This document shows, piece by piece, positions 1 through 12,779 of a DNA stretch of 64,000 nt. Positions within the stretch are counted from its first letter, which is position 1; every line of letters begins with the position of its first letter. The DNA comes from Uloborus plumipes. Taxonomy: Eukaryota > Arthropoda > Arachnida > Araneae > Uloboridae. The translations under genes and the position numbers were made by a program. The DNA lies in the NCBI GenBank assembly GCA_038373865.1, contig JAXGGA010002816.1:50006-114005 (forward strand). Direction: 5' to 3'. A model generated the notes under the pieces. That model was not told the origin of the DNA and made no database searches. It worked only from the letters and a program-made list of their open reading frames with translations.

Positions 1-175
1 GGGATTAGCAAATCTTATTACATCTAAGTTGCCAGTGAGAGGGGTAAATAGTGACATCATTAGTGGACGTCCTCTAACTACTGTTTGAGTCGTGAAGCTA
101 CAACTGTTCTGTATTGAAAAGGTGTTCCTTGTATCACGAAAGACATTTTTTCCCTCCGTAATTTTGTGCGTCATA

Positions 176-558
176 CACTGCAAAAAATGAACTGTTGTTT
201 TTACAGTATAATACTGGCAGCCGAGGTTCCAATTTAAAACTGTAAAATGCACAGTAATAAACTGTAAAACTTGCAATTTCACAGTTTCTCACTGTAAAGT
301 TAGTAATTTTACAGTTTATATTGCCGTAAAATGTAGCTGTATTGTACTGTAAAAGCAACAGTATAATACTGACAGCAGAGGTTCCAGTTTAAAACTGTAA
401 AATGCACGGTAATAAACTGTTAAGTTAGCAATTTCACAGTTTATTACTGTTAAATTAGCAATTTTGTCAGTTTATTACTGTAAAATTAGCAATTTTGTCA
501 GTTTATTACTATAAAATTAGCTGTATTATACTGTAAAAACAATTCATTCTTTACAGTG
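176..558. mobile_element. MITE, CACTG family copy A
   Basis: The 383-bp element has inverted ends (CACTGCAAAAAATGAA left, the complement of TTCATTCTTTACAGTG right) and lies between TA dinucleotides at 174-175 and 559-560. The interior is a run of short direct and inverted copies of AATTTTACAGTTTATTACTG, so it can fold extensively. No coding capacity. Three other full copies and one truncated copy occur in the window. TA target and CACTG ends fit a Tc1/mariner-type non-autonomous element. Confidence 0.8.
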
Positions 559-560
559 TA

Positions 561-2070
561 GCGTTATTCTCTTTCTATTAATACGAGTACATTATATTTT
601 GTGATGGATAGGATGGTAGCAATGAAAATCTATGCAACCAGCACCTGTTGTAAATGAACCTGTTGTCCCGAATGCAAACATTTTAACATTTTTATCGTAA
701 TGTGATAACAATAATTGGGTGAACCTACTCAAACCTGGCAACAGGAATAACATAATTCAAATAGCTGCATTGGGGAGAAAATCAAGGTATTACGCCTTAC
801 TAGTTTTAACTGATTGATTCTCGAATTCCAGAATGCGAGCAAAACATTTATTATGTTTATGGTTGGCTAATTTTTATTTTTAATGTAATAGAGAAGGCTT
901 GAGGTTTGAAAACTGTCATCTAAATTAAAAAATGTAAAAGATATGTCAATATTGGTTATATTGCTTTCATAACACCACGCAATGCATAAAAGCAGGTTTG
1001 ATTGTAACTTAAAATCTAAATTACGCTGCGAATTCTGGACAATATGGAAATTCAGAGCAGTTATTATTTAAAATTGAAGTATTAAAAAATCAGCTCATTT
1101 CGAAGGTTTCATAGAGTGTTGCAATAAAACTATACAAGGTTAACTTCATGTACTACAACGCTTTGTTTTTTTCCTGAAAGAAATTACCAGATTTTATTCT
1201 TTTCATATACTTTACGTGAGATCCAAAATCAATGAATAATTAAAAGTTATGAAACGGTTAGGTTCCGTTAGATTTTCGCGTGATTAATTCAGCTATAATA
1301 ATACAGATTCATCAGAATGCCATGGAAGAGCAATAATTGATTTTTACCACATTGGAAAACATTCATGATGATTAGGCCGCGGTACGTTCTCTTTCCTTTT
1401 TATAATTTGACGATGTACGTATTGTCTCAGCTTTTCACCCGTCAATAAAAGAACCTTTATTTTTGTCGACATTTTAAAAAGTTAAAAGCAATTCTAAAGT
1501 AATGCAATAAAGAGCTCTTCAACGTGAGCATTTTTCGCCAGAAAGGAAGAAGCGAAGTTCTTTTTTTATGTTTTTACGTATTTTTTTCTTTTAATGTTGG
1601 AGATTGAAGCGAAAAAGTGCCGATTTTCATCAAAAAGAAAAATAGAAAAAGGTTTTAAACGTTCAGAAAATGTTCCGATACTGAAAGCTATGTTTATTTA
1701 GAATTGATATATAAAAGTATTTGATAAGGAAGAAGGCTGCTAATGTTGAAACTCTGCGAAAGAGCAATAAATAATAAGATGAAGGAGAGTGGGAATAATG
1801 AAAAACTCATAAGATATAATGTGGGAATGTGGGCAATAACTACACTTAGGAATTATCGTTAAAAGTACGAAAAATAATGAGAAATATAGAAGTTAAGAAG
1901 AATGATAAAAATAATAGAAGCAATAAGCAATAAGAATAGTATAAAGTGGGACTGATGGGACAAAAAGGCAAATAATAACAAGTAAGAGGAAAAAAGGAAG
2001 AACAAATAAAAACATCTTTGATGGTACAATAAATCAACACTTATCATTTCTTTGAAGACAGGTGAAACTG
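561..2070. other. AT-rich stretch without a recognised gene
   Basis: I see no coding signature, RNA gene or element boundary here. The short open frames on either strand are low-complexity and have no family resemblance. It is presumably intron or intergenic DNA upstream of the recognised NDRG-like exons. Confidence 0.5.
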
Positions 2071-2421
2071 CATTTGTTCTTGCTAATATTGCTATCCTTT
2101 TTAAATGTCATAAAATAGTTTTTAATGTGTTAACTTCTTTTGAAAACAAAATTCTTTATATCTTTATACCTTCATAGCTTTTCTTCTTGACCGATAATGT
2201 TTGATTTGTGTACAGCTGTGTGTAAAATAAGCGATATCCCCTTTCTCTCTTTTGTTTAACTGCATTTGTTCTAACTAATATTGCTGTACTCTTATAAGTA
2301 CCATAAAAAAAGTTTTTCATTGGTAAACTTCCTTTGAAAATAAAATAATTTATATCTTCATAGCTTTTTTTTCTACATTGATAATATTTGAATCGTACAC
2401 AGCTGCGTGTAAAATAGAAAA
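2071..2421. repeat. diverged tandem duplication, period about 190 bp
   Basis: A segment beginning ctgcatttgttct and ending cagctg(t/c)gtgtaaaata occurs at about 2071-2232 and again at 2261-2421, head to tail, with many substitutions. No coding content seen. Confidence 0.6.
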
Positions 2422-2820
2422 AGTTTGTAAAAATATTGAAGTATTTTTATGCGGTAATATTTTAGCCATTGAAAAGATATGTACTAGAATGAAATGAGTC
2501 TGTTCAAAACTCGAAACGATGGATTGGTTTCTTTTAATGATAGGCATTTATAAATTGAAAAGTGTTTGAATGAAACAGACAGATTAAAAATTAAGTATAT
2601 GAATTTCTTATGGGAAAATTAAAAAATGCTTGGATTTCTACGTAACTTCTGATCAAGGTCAGAAAAAGGTGGTGTACTAATTTTATTATTTGAAGTATTG
2701 TAGTATCTGTTTTTCACAAATAATCAAACTTAATTGTAAAATATATAAGAGTGATTAGATGAACAGTAGGAGATAAAGTAAATATAAAAATAAGTTCCAC
2801 TGTAAGCTTTTCTTAATGAA

Positions 2821-3510
2821 TGATTCCATACCAACTCACCTAATTGGGGTTGTATGACCAACTTGGACTTTCCTTAAATTTGGCACACAGGTTGATTATA
2901 TAAAGGCACGGAAAAGCCCAAATTTTTAGGTTCCTGCTCCACATATTTTCTCAGATACAAGCCCTCAAAGTTTGTCCGCCCCCTCAACATACTAATAAAC
3001 TGATGTTATTTAATAATTTTTTCTAAAAAATTGTACTAATGCAATATAATAGTTTTAGGTGTCTATGAAAACTAGTTACTGAATGAATTCAGGAAAAAAT
3101 ACTGGAATACTTATAATGAAAATAGTTACGGTACAGTACTCTTAGAAGTTGCCACCACAAAAACTTGATTTTGCCGATTTTGCTAAAATTGAGGAATTGA
3201 TTCTAAAAAAGGAAGACATAACCAAAGGTTTACTCACTTTCTGGTAGTGTACAGATGTTTACTATAAATGGTTACACGATGCATGACTTGGGTTTCTCAC
3301 TCCTTCTTGGAAATATTTAAGCTAAACTTTAAGCCATAAGACAAAAACATGCGATTTTGGTCCTCTTGGCAGACATTTTTCTCATAAAATGTGAGCAGTA
3401 GAAACTTTAATGTTTTTTTAAATAAGCTACTGCGATATGTTAACTATTCACAGAAAAAAAAAAAGAGTTTACTTTTGGTTATTTCTTGCATTCAGAGATA
3501 TCCTGCAGGC
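2821..3510. mobile_element. solo copy of the 'tgattccatacc' foldback family
   Basis: The sequence from TGATTCCATACCAACTCACC to about 3510 matches, in inverted orientation, the right arm of the large element at 42083-47145 (roughly 46190-46870 and 47121-47145). It is a single arm here with no inverted partner. It is useful as a reference for what the nested copy looked like before later insertions. Non-coding. Confidence 0.7.
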
Positions 3511-3604
3511 TAAAAATTTGGCAAATATGATTAAAAGGAAGAATTTCGTGCAAAATGAATGGTTCATTCTCTGTGCTTTTATTCCCACATGATGATGTCC
3601 GATT

Positions 3605-5765
3605 TCTGACAGGCAGTCTTTCTTCTCACAAGAGATGATTAGCAGATAAACTGTTTATTAACTGCATAAAACGATTTATTATTTATTAATCAATCAAGCA
3701 GATATTTAGAAAGTTTTTATTTGATAAAAAGCAAGCCCGTCATTTTGGGGGTCAAGGAGTGTCGATTGCCCCCCCCCCCTCCCGGCTATGGTGAATTAAT
3801 GTGTTAACATATGAGTAGGTGCGAATTTGTCGTTTTTTGGTAAAAACTTGTATTGGATTTCATCGAATACAAATTTTTACAGACCCTTTGACCACCCCCT
3901 GGAGAAACTTGAAATGACGAGCCTGATAAAAAATTTTATTTTGCTCCATAAATCTTTTATTGTACATTAATAAGCTTAGTATTAACCCAAAGACTGTAGC
4001 ATAAAAAACTGCAGTATTGTTAACTTCTTTTCAAATAAGATTTCTCAATCCTTCTCAGAAGGCTAATCAATACAAATCTACCTCAGCTAATCAAACATCC
4101 ATGTCCGTCGACACATAAATTGTGTTTCTCAATCTGAAACGAGTGATTGTAGCGTTAACTGAAGACAGAATGGTCATTAACGTCACTTAAACAAAACCTA
4201 ACGGTTATCTTACGTCAGGACATTATCTCTCATACCTGCATACATCAAGATGCTGTCATTTTGCTCCCTAATGTCCAGCTAATGATCTCCGAGCTCAGAT
4301 AAGTAGAACTTTTATACTCAAGAGATGGTTAAGAGATAAACTGTTTATTGAATATATAAAGCATTTTGCTATTTAATGATCAATCTCAATCAGAGATTTA
4401 TAACTTTCAATTAAATGATAAAAATATTAATTTGCCCCGGACACCCTTTATTGTAAATTAATACACTTAGTACTAAATGAGTGGTAGTAAGATAAAAAAC
4501 TGCTGGAGTTATCTTCTTTTAAAAGATGATTTCCCGATTTGTTTCGAAAGGCTAATCAATGCAAATCTTTCTCCAGCTAATCAAACATCTATTTCTATAG
4601 ACTAATGAATAGTGTTTCTCATTCTGAAACAAGTGCTTGTAGCATCATCCGTAAACAGAATAGCTATTTTGTCTTTACAACATCTCTCTTGCCTATATCC
4701 ATCATGATGAGGTAAGTTTAGGCCTGTATGTCCACGTGATGATCTCATATTTCTGACAAACAGAGCCTTTCTACTCAAGAGATGGTAAACAGATTAACTG
4801 TTTATTGACTACATAAAGTTTATTATTATTTAACAATCAATCGATCAAAGATTTATAAACGTTCAATTAGATGATAAAAAAATTAATTTTGCTGCGGTAA
4901 TCCTTTATTGTAAATTAATAAGTGTATTATCAACACAATGATTGAAACATGAAAACACTGCAACATTGTTATCTTATTTTTAAAGATGATTTCTCAATCC
5001 TTTTGTGAAATCTAACCAATACAAATATTTCTCCAGCTAATCAAACATCCATTTCTGTAGACACATAAATCGTATTTCTCAATCTGAAACGAGTGGTTGT
5101 ATCATCACCCGAAAACAGACTGGTCAACTATAGTGGTACTGAAAAAAAAAACCTAATAGCTATTTTATGTCTTTACCTCATCTCTCCTGCCTATATCCAT
5201 CAAGATGCAGTCAATTTGTGCCCCTATGTCCACCTAATGATCTCCGATTTCTGACAAGCAGAGCTTTTCTACTCTAGAAATGATAGTAAGATAAACTGTT
5301 TATTGACTATATGAAGTGTTTTGTTATTCAATGACTAGTCAATCAAAGATTTATAAACGTTTAATTAGATGATGAAGAAATTAATTTTGTCGCAGTTTTA
5401 TTGTAAATTAATAAGTGAACCAACCGAAAGATTGAAACATGAAAACACTGCAGCATTGTTATCTTATTTTTAAAGATGATTTCTCAATCCTTTTGTGAAA
5501 TCTAACCAATACAAATCTTTCTCCAGCTAATCAAGCATCCATTTCTGTAGACACATAAATCGTATTTCTCAATCTGAAACGAGTGGTTGTAGCATCACCC
5601 GAAAACAGACTGGTCAACTATAGTGGTACTGAAAAAAAAAACGTAATGGCTATTTTATGTCTTTACCTCATCTCTCCTGCCTATATCCATCAAGATGCAG
5701 TCAATTTGTGCCCCTATGTCCACCTAATGATCTCCGATTTCTGACAAGCAGAGCCTTTCTAGCCA
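3605..5765. repeat. tandem array, unit about 490 bp, roughly four copies
   Basis: A unit containing 'tgatctccgatttctgacaa', 'gataaactgtttattgac' and 'ctcaatctgaaacgagtg' recurs. The 'ttctcaatcc'-type landmark lies near 4043, 4532, 4993 and 5483 (spacings about 489, 461 and 490). The last two units are nearly identical over about 300 bp, which implies recent duplication or conversion. The first unit is interrupted by a hAT-like MITE at 3732-3925. No open frame is shared by the units. Confidence 0.8.
3732..3925. mobile_element. hAT-like MITE, CAGGCTCGTCATTT family copy 1
   Basis: The 194-bp element has inverted ends (CAAGCCCGTCATTT left; the right end reads inward as CAGGCTCGTCATTT). It is flanked by an 8-bp near-perfect target duplication, ATAAAAAG / ATAAAAAA. 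The interior has C-runs and no coding frame. CAG-type ends plus 8-bp duplications are the hAT hallmark. Two further copies are at 30499 and 40135. Confidence 0.75.
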
Positions 5766-5928
5766 AGAGATGGAAGCGCAGTGAAGTGTGGAGGTCCAGC
5801 TTTCACTGCTCTCATGGTTGGTGCGATCGATAAATGCGTGTAGCCTTTTCATCTCCTTCAGATAAGAGCAATACGCTCAAAAAGAATAAACACACTGAAA
5901 CTGAAAGCACGCAGTTTAGCTAATGATA

Positions 5929-6400
5929 GGCACGATGAATGGCATAATTCGTAGGCTTCTTAGCGCGAAGGTTGTTTACGTTTTTTGCTTTAATTATTTT
6001 GACAGCTTATTGCAGTAACTGAACGGTGGTAAATAGGTAAACAAATGTGTTTTTGGTCAGGTCTAATTAGATATGGCTCGTTATTTATTTATCAAAAGAG
6101 TGTACTAGCTGCGTAAGTCTTATGCTTGCATGAAGGGCCAGCCCATTGGGCCTGGCACATATGCACGCCAAGTATTATGCCATTCAAGGGCACTATGAAT
6201 GGCATAATACTTTGGCTTAGATGTGCGAGAGTTGTTTATGTTTTTTGCAGAAATTATTGTGAGAGCTTAGTGCACTTACTGAAGGGTGATAAATAGGTAA
6301 ACAAATGTGTTTTTGGTCATGTCTTATTAGATATGGCTCTTTATTTATTTATCAAAAGAGTGGAATACCTGTGTACGTCTTATGCCTGCATGGAGGACGG
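5929..6400. repeat. direct duplication, about 215-bp unit, period about 258 bp
   Basis: The stretch from 'atgaatggcataat' to 'tcttatgc(t/c)tgcatg(a/g)' occurs twice, starting near 5935 and 6193. Both copies share 'taaataggtaaacaaatgtg' and 'ttatttatttatcaaaagag'. Non-coding. Confidence 0.75.
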
Positions 6401-6878
6401 CTGTTTACGTGTATTTTCGTATCTATAATTCAGATGATTTTTTTTTCTCTCGATTTTAAAATAAAAACGTAACGGAGAAATTTTTTGCGGAGAAAAAAAA
6501 ACATTTTTCCATTTCCTACCACGGTAAAGATCGGGTGTGTACAATTCGGTTGGAAAATTTTCCTTTGACGGAATTAGTTTAGGTTTCGTTGCGTTGGGTA
6601 AGAAGTGGTCAAAGTAAGATAAAAAAATAATAATTAAAACATCAAAACTCCAAAGATGAAGAATACAACTTTGATAAAAATTACATCTCAAGAAGAAATT
6701 TTATGCTCTTAGAGTTTCCCCGGTAATTGAGCTACAAACGAACAAAAGTTTTATTTTATTTAGTGTGTGTGTATGAGCAATTGTCTAACAAAGACCAGCA
6801 CACTTTTGCTGTGACAGTTCATTATAAATTTATCAAAGTTATTAGCGACTTCAAAAATAGCAAAGAAATGATTGTAAT

Positions 6879-7083
6879 GCTTGACCCCGGAGAGATGGCC
6901 CGTGATCTTGAGGCGCAAACGGATCACTTTAAAATACGAAGGATCAATGAAAAAATTAAATTTTTACGAACTTAGTTGATTACAGTTTTTATTGCCTGCG
7001 CGATCTCTCTTATGTTACCTATTATAAGGTAAAGCAATCCGTTTCTGCTTCAAAGTCCCCCGCCATCTCTTCGTGGTCAAGCT
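6879..7083. mobile_element. long-inverted-repeat MITE, 'gagatggc' family copy 1
   Basis: The ends are inverted copies of a ~60-bp sequence (GCTTGACC...GAGATGGC...CGGATCACTTTA and its complement ending GTGGTCAAGC). Two other full copies (29168, 38870) and one half copy (26877) exist. Short open frames crossing it are not genes. Confidence 0.7.
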
Positions 7084-7309
7084 TTATCCAAACTTCTCCA
7101 GTCTGTTGTCTGAGAATTAATATAAAAACTTAAAGAAAATGGTTTAATACAGGGGTTCATAAACTTTTGAATATCGAGACCTACATTTAATAATTTAACC
7201 TATGTCGACCTACCCTATCACGAGCTGGTAAACTCGGTATTCAACAGTTAGTAACAAAAATTGGATGAATCAAAATGAAAAGAGCAGTCTTTTCTTTTTT
7301 TTTAAAGTA

Positions 7310-8889
7310 GGGGAATGTGGGGCAAAGTGAAATAGTTAAGGTAGCGGACATACGAGGGTTGAATGAAAAGTAATGCCTTCATCTTCATTACTTGGGTTTG
7401 GGTGGGAATATTTTAATAAATCAAACGCTTAAATAATCCTTAGAATGTTATCTTTAATTACTAAGATTCATTTTTCCACAAAACCACCAGACAATTGGAT
7501 ACATTTCCGCCAACGGCGAACCAGTTTTCTATAGCCGTCACGGAAGAAGTCGACACTGTTTCCGCAACCACCTCCTCACAGTTCTCTCAACATCTGCATC
7601 AGAAGCATAATGATGTCCCTGTAGATCTCCTTTCATTATTGGGAACAGATGGAAGTCAGACGGTGATAAAACTTTTTGCTTGTGAAACTCGGTGGTTGCT
7701 GTCACAGGACGTCCAACTCTTTGTTTGTCACGCAAATCAGACGTTCCCTCCTCAACATCTTTAACCTTCCTCGATCAACGACTCACAGTACTCATATCAA
7801 CGCAATCACTATAAACAGCTTGCATTCTCTGATGAATCTCATTTGGGGTGACACCTTCTGCTATGAAGAATTTTATGACTGCACGTTGCTTAAATCGCAT
7901 TGACCGACCATCTGCGCAGGGTTCCATACTTTACACTCTAAAATCCCAACCGTTCAGTCCAAAAGCTTCTGCCATTTGTTGAGAAGTTATGAAAGTGGAG
8001 GCATTACTTTCATTCAACCCTCGTATTTCAAAATGAACGCATCGGAAATTTGTTCTGAAAATTATTATACATAAATATTGAATAATGTATTTTGTATGAC
8101 AACTTGTGTTGAAATATTATTTTTCGTTTTTGGCAGTTATTTTGCACCTTCAAAATAGGTATAAATTTTCCACATTAAAAAACCATGGGGAAAAGTGAAA
8201 AATGCCATATTTTTACTATGAAAAATTTTCTATTTTATGATTAACAGTAATTTTCATCAAATGAACGTGTATACAAACGAATAAATGACATTAATTAAAA
8301 AAATAAACGAATAAATAAATAAAAAAATTATGAACTCATTAATTTATGAGAAAAAGAAATGAGTGAATAAAATAGAGAACAATTAAGAAAATCAGTGAAC
8401 GAATGAATAAATAAGAGAATTAATAGGTAAAAGAGTAAATTAATTAACAAATAAAGAAATACGTACGTGATTAAAAAAATTAATGCATAAGTAAACGAAA
8501 TGAACTATTTCATTTTGCCCAGCGTGCACTTGAAAAATTACATTGAACATTTAAAACCCGATTTCGCTTAATATAAACGAATTAAGTATTGTACTGGACA
8601 CCAGTAGATCTCAATTAATACTTAAAATGATAATTACAAAAAATTTATAATTGTATCATGACAAAAAATATTTTTGAAAAAATACGAATATTGCAATAAA
8701 TGTATCAAATTTTGAAAAGGACTTGTATAATTTTTTTCATTGATCTTGAGATCTATCTATTTGTTGACAGGAAAGACTGTATGTCTAGGAACTTTGTTAA
8801 AATATTGCTTGATAGGAGGCTTTGCCAACTGTGAAAGTATTTTGCCATTTCACTTCGCACCGCTATTTCACTTTGCCCCCACATTCCCC
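7310..8889. mobile_element. TA-flanked element, GGGGAATGTGGGG termini, copy 1
   Basis: The inverted ends (GGGGAATGTGGGGCAAAGTG left; the same with one extra G, read inward, right) lie directly inside TA dinucleotides at 7308-7309 and 8890-8891. It contains a mariner relic at 7353-8023, so the element itself is about 0.9 kb. The remaining interior is AT-rich with no coding frame. A diverged second copy lies at 23921-25088. Confidence 0.8.
7353..8023 (-). mobile_element. internally deleted mariner element
   Basis: The 671-bp element has inverted ends (CGAGGGTTGAATGAAAAGTA left; the complement of CATTCAACCCTCG right) and TA duplications at 7351-7352 and 8024-8025. The minus strand encodes a broken mariner transposase. 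The start of the helix-turn-helix region (RFKQRAVIKFF...GVTPNEIHQRM...VGRPVT) is fused directly to the C-terminal block SPSDFHLFPIMKGDLQGHHY. The middle, with the first two catalytic Asp residues, is deleted, and stops are present. SPSDFHLF supplies the third Asp of a DD34D-type enzyme. It is inserted in the outer element at 7310-8889 and cannot encode an active enzyme. Confidence 0.85.
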
Positions 8890-8891
8890 TA

Positions 8892-10630
8892 CTAGTGCAA
8901 AATGTTGCCATAGTTAATTTTTATCAGCTTATGCCGGACGAGCGAAAAAGGACAGATTCATAAATTTTGAAAACAATTTTAAATTACAGTATTCCAATTT
9001 ATAAAAGTGATTTTATAGTGACAATATCTACTAATGTTTTTTTTATTGCTCATAATAATAGAGTTCATTAAACTAATAACAACAAGCGCAGACAATAGTT
9101 AATTAATGATTACAGCATTAACTTAATTCTTTAATGATAAAAATTAAGGCAATGTCTCTTCTTATTACATTGACATGATTTCTTTTAACTGATCGCTTTG
9201 CTTCTTTGCTGCGTTTGCAAATGTTGATGAACCTTTCTATTTTTGTACCATTAAAAAACTTATTCCAGACCTTATTTCCATTTTATGAACTTCTAATGAA
9301 TTTACCTCGGTTAGTTTGCATATGGATTTTTTAAATGATACAAGAGTGAAAGGGTTGAAAAAGTTCTTCAGCACTACACTGTGGGATTCATGTGAAAATG
9401 TTACTTAAAATTGAAAAGAACAAAGTTGAAACATAAAAAGTCGCTACACGATTCCAGAACATTTTTCCTTTTTCTCCGTTTTTTTTCTTGTTTTTTAATT
9501 TTATGATAATTGGTCGAGTAGCCTTGGGCAAATATATAAAAAAAAATATATATATGCCATTTATTTCCATTTTCATTTCAATTTTCCTTCATCATTACTC
9601 CAATAAATTTACAATTTTGATCTCGGTTTAGCTTTTCTCTTTTTTCATGTAGCATTTCATTGTAGTACCTATAAGCATAATCTACTTTCTCTTTCAACTA
9701 CAACAGATTGAAATCCGAACCTTTCCTCCTTCATACTTTCCTTGACCGTTCGATACTTCTTGATTTGTTTTATAGTATTGATTTTCACTATTGCCGAATG
9801 TAGCGAAATTTATTCTCTTCTATTCTAAAGTTCGATAATGGCGCTTTCTTTCCGGGAGGGGGGGGGGAGCAAACAGAATTATTTTGTTGCTCCATTCTAG
9901 AATTAATAGATGCAAAAGTATTCCTGAAAAGCACTAAATTGTGAGTAACGCTTTTATAATCGTTTGTAAAAAGGAGGAAAGACCTTGGTAAACAAAAATG
10001 ATGAAAAGTTTTGAGATGAACTCTAATACAGATTTTCATTCTTAAAAAATACTTAAAGACTCGACAAATTATTTACACGTAACAATTTTCGTATACTATT
10101 TTCAGCTAATTTTATTCACATCCTTTGACACCCTTCTTAAAATGATTTTTCGGCTAGCATACTACTTTAACTTAAATGCAATTTGAACAGTATTTCCACT
10201 TTTAAAGAGATTTGGAAACTTACTATATTATTATCTTAAGCTAATTTAATTTGAAACCTACACGTAATTTTTGTCAAAAATAGGGCTTTTTTTCTGCTGT
10301 AAAAAATTGCCATGCGCTACCGCAAAATGCATTTATAGCTTTTCTGCTCATCTACATTCATTTGTTGTATTTTCTGTTGCGAAAGAACTTTAGACTATTT
10401 CTTTATTTCATTTCTTCCGCGGGTACTAAACCAGATCTAAATTTCGGTAATCTGAACATTGTTTTTTGTGTACTATTTTTCAAAATGAACAGTTATTTTT
10501 TGTTTGTAACTTACTCGTGCTTGTCTATTAACTAATTCAACATGTATTGACATTTAAAAATGCAAAATTTGAAATATTTTTTTTAAATACTTTTAGCACA
10601 CAAATCAAGAACCTTGATATACTTTTGTCT

Positions 10631-10677
<47 letters not shown>

Positions 10678-12097
10678 CCATTCAAGTCGGAAATTTGAGA
10701 CAATATTTATCTAGGAGCTCGGGAATCCAAATCTGCTTACTAATCCTTTTATCGCCAAACGCAGCTTGGATTTAAAATCTTGTGTTCTGAATTCGAAATT
10801 CTTACTATTTGAGGGTTATCTGTCTCAAGTATCGTAATTTTTTTCAGTACATTAGAAAGAGGTAATAAGTACGTTTTTGCAATAAATTTTGTACAGTTGC
10901 GATTCCTTTACGGTATGTGAATAGTTCTGAATTCTGACACATGTACTATACAGTTAAACAATTACAAATTCCCTGCTTAGATTCATTTGCAGTCATTCGC
11001 ATTACCTAGATATATGTTACAGTGGAAGACCGAAACTGGAGAATGTCGACTTTCATCGGTGATTCACCGAAAATATATTCATTCTCTCACCTATATCTTT
11101 GATATGTGAATGTTGATACTCCGTGGCTAATGTCAACTTTTACCAGATTTCGAACTTTCACAGTAAGAAACACAATAAAGCTGCCTGAAATGGGAGGGGG
11201 GGGGGGGTCTGCTATAACAAGAACCCGTTTTATATATAAATAGGAAAAACCTCCAGAAAAATGCTGTTCTACATCAAAAATTTTTTAATGTCTTTCCTGT
11301 TCACAAGCGATGTAGTTTGACATTTTTTAGAAGGTCAATATATGTATTTTTGTTAAACTGAAAAAGTTTAAAAACCATCTTCATTTATTTTAGCGATATT
11401 GAGGCTTAAATTTGTAAATGTGCCTCTTAATATTGCTATTATGGATATTTTTTCTTAGTTTTCCTTTCTTTTCTCTTTCTTTTCTTTCTTTCTTTTTTTT
11501 TTGATACATGAATCAATTGATCAATTAGTACTTCGGTAAATTTATCTTCTGAAATAGAAATAAATACACTAAAAATATTAAAGTATCTAAAAATTTTAAA
11601 CGTACTCATTAAAAAATTTTGCCAATGACTATCGAAAATTATCACCTACAGAAAATGAAAGGCCATTTTCTTTTTTTGCAAATGGTACTATGCGTTAAAA
11701 AGCAAAGTCTAAAAGAGGGAAACCTTAAAAGGCAAAAGCAGAGAGGCCAATCCTTTTTGCTCAGAATTTTCTGCACGAAAACAAAACGCATCTTTTTAAG
11801 CAATAGTGCATATTTATGCATCCTTAGAGCAAACTTTAATAATTTTTAGTGCATATAATCCGGGCTGTTGTCAAATCGTTCATTATTTGTTTATAAAATA
11901 CTATACTACAATTGGAAATATGGCTGAAAACTAGGTGCTCTGGGGGTGATTCTGAGCCTAAAACTACGCTCTCGCTTCTTGCCTATAAATATCGTACTTT
12001 TTACCCAAAGATATTGCTATTTTGAATGTAACATACCCGATAGCCTATATCTCGCAGCTTACAAAAGAGAGTTTCGTGATTACTATTTTATTTATTC
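8892..12097. other. AT-rich stretch without a recognised gene
   Basis: This holds no supported gene. It contains a (TA)n microsatellite at about 10635-10673, G-runs near 9858 and 11194, and several polypurine/pyrimidine tracts. The open frames here are short and low-complexity, and none resembles a known protein. Confidence 0.5.
10635..10673. repeat. (TA)n microsatellite
   Basis: About 19 uninterrupted TA units. Confidence 0.95.
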
Positions 12098-12512
12098 ACT
12101 TACGGGCAATTCCATTTTAAAAAATAGCATCGATTGCTGCATAAATTAGCATGCAGAGACTCCAAATATGTCAGGTCCTTGTTTCGTTGCATGAGTTTTT
12201 GAAGAACATAGTCTTTACTACCATATAATGCAGTTAAACTTTGAAGATTTCTCAGAAACAGTATTTATATGATGGTATGTTCGCTCCGTAACGGACGTAT
12301 CTTACGAGATACGTCCGTTACGGAGAAAATGCTATTATTTCAATATCTTTTCTGGAATTCTTCAAAATTTTAAAGCATTACACGGTAGTAAAGACCATGT
12401 TCTTTATTAATATCGTGAAAAAATGTAAGAACTTAACATATTTCTAGTCTTTTTAAGATATTTTGTGAAAAAGTGATACGTCTGCTGTTATCGTGGAATT
12501 GCACTTACTTAT
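12098..12512. mobile_element. foldback MITE with a perfect central hairpin
   Basis: The ends are inverted (about CTTACGGGCAATTCCA left and GTAAGTGCAATTCCA read inward from the right). The arms stay recognisably complementary through 'acatagtctttactacc' and end in a perfect 19-bp stem at 12284-12302 / 12307-12325 with a 4-nt loop. No coding content. Confidence 0.7.
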
Positions 12513-12728
12513 TTATTCAAAGTGGTTCTGAAAAAAAAATGCGTCAACTTACTACGACGTTGCTTTTATAATTTATGCTTTCTGCACAAGGCTAAACTTT
12601 TCGGATCTCAGTAAATGAATACTAAAAATATTTGGTGTAAGAAACGTATGCATCATTTCAGTGTTAAAGTGTATTTTTATGGCATAAAGTTGCATAAGAT
12701 GTATTTACACTGCACTTTTCTTTTTCAG

Positions 12729-12779
12729 ACTTACGAGGTAGCCACACCCAAAAGTGGAACCGTAAAAGTGCACATACAG
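12729..12779 (+). CDS. NDRG: NDRG-like gene, exon a (first recognised coding exon)
   Basis: This 51-nt exon sits between a polypyrimidine-AG acceptor (ctttttcag) and a gtatgt donor. It encodes 17 residues, TYEVATPKSGTVKVHIQ, in phase 0. The pattern matches the N-terminal beta-strand of NDRG proteins, where a short 'V-T-P-x-G-x-V-x-V-x-V-x-G' stretch precedes the first strand of the alpha/beta-hydrolase fold. Read straight into the next exon it gives VKVHIQ-GDLDNAEKK, which is the family arrangement. Upstream coding sequence, including the start codon, was not identified. NDRG N-termini are variable, so the start is probably in an unrecognised exon or outside the window. The following intron is 22.5 kb. 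The call rests on collinearity with the later exons; alone it would be too short. Confidence 0.72.

Noticed and set aside
6380..6691. 103-residue minus-strand frame sharing 'DH-x-x-PN-x-T-x-x-K-L-x-P' with a frame at 52308-52493
   Set aside because: The shared peptide is short, both frames are A/T-biased with no known domain, and no element boundaries could be drawn around either copy.
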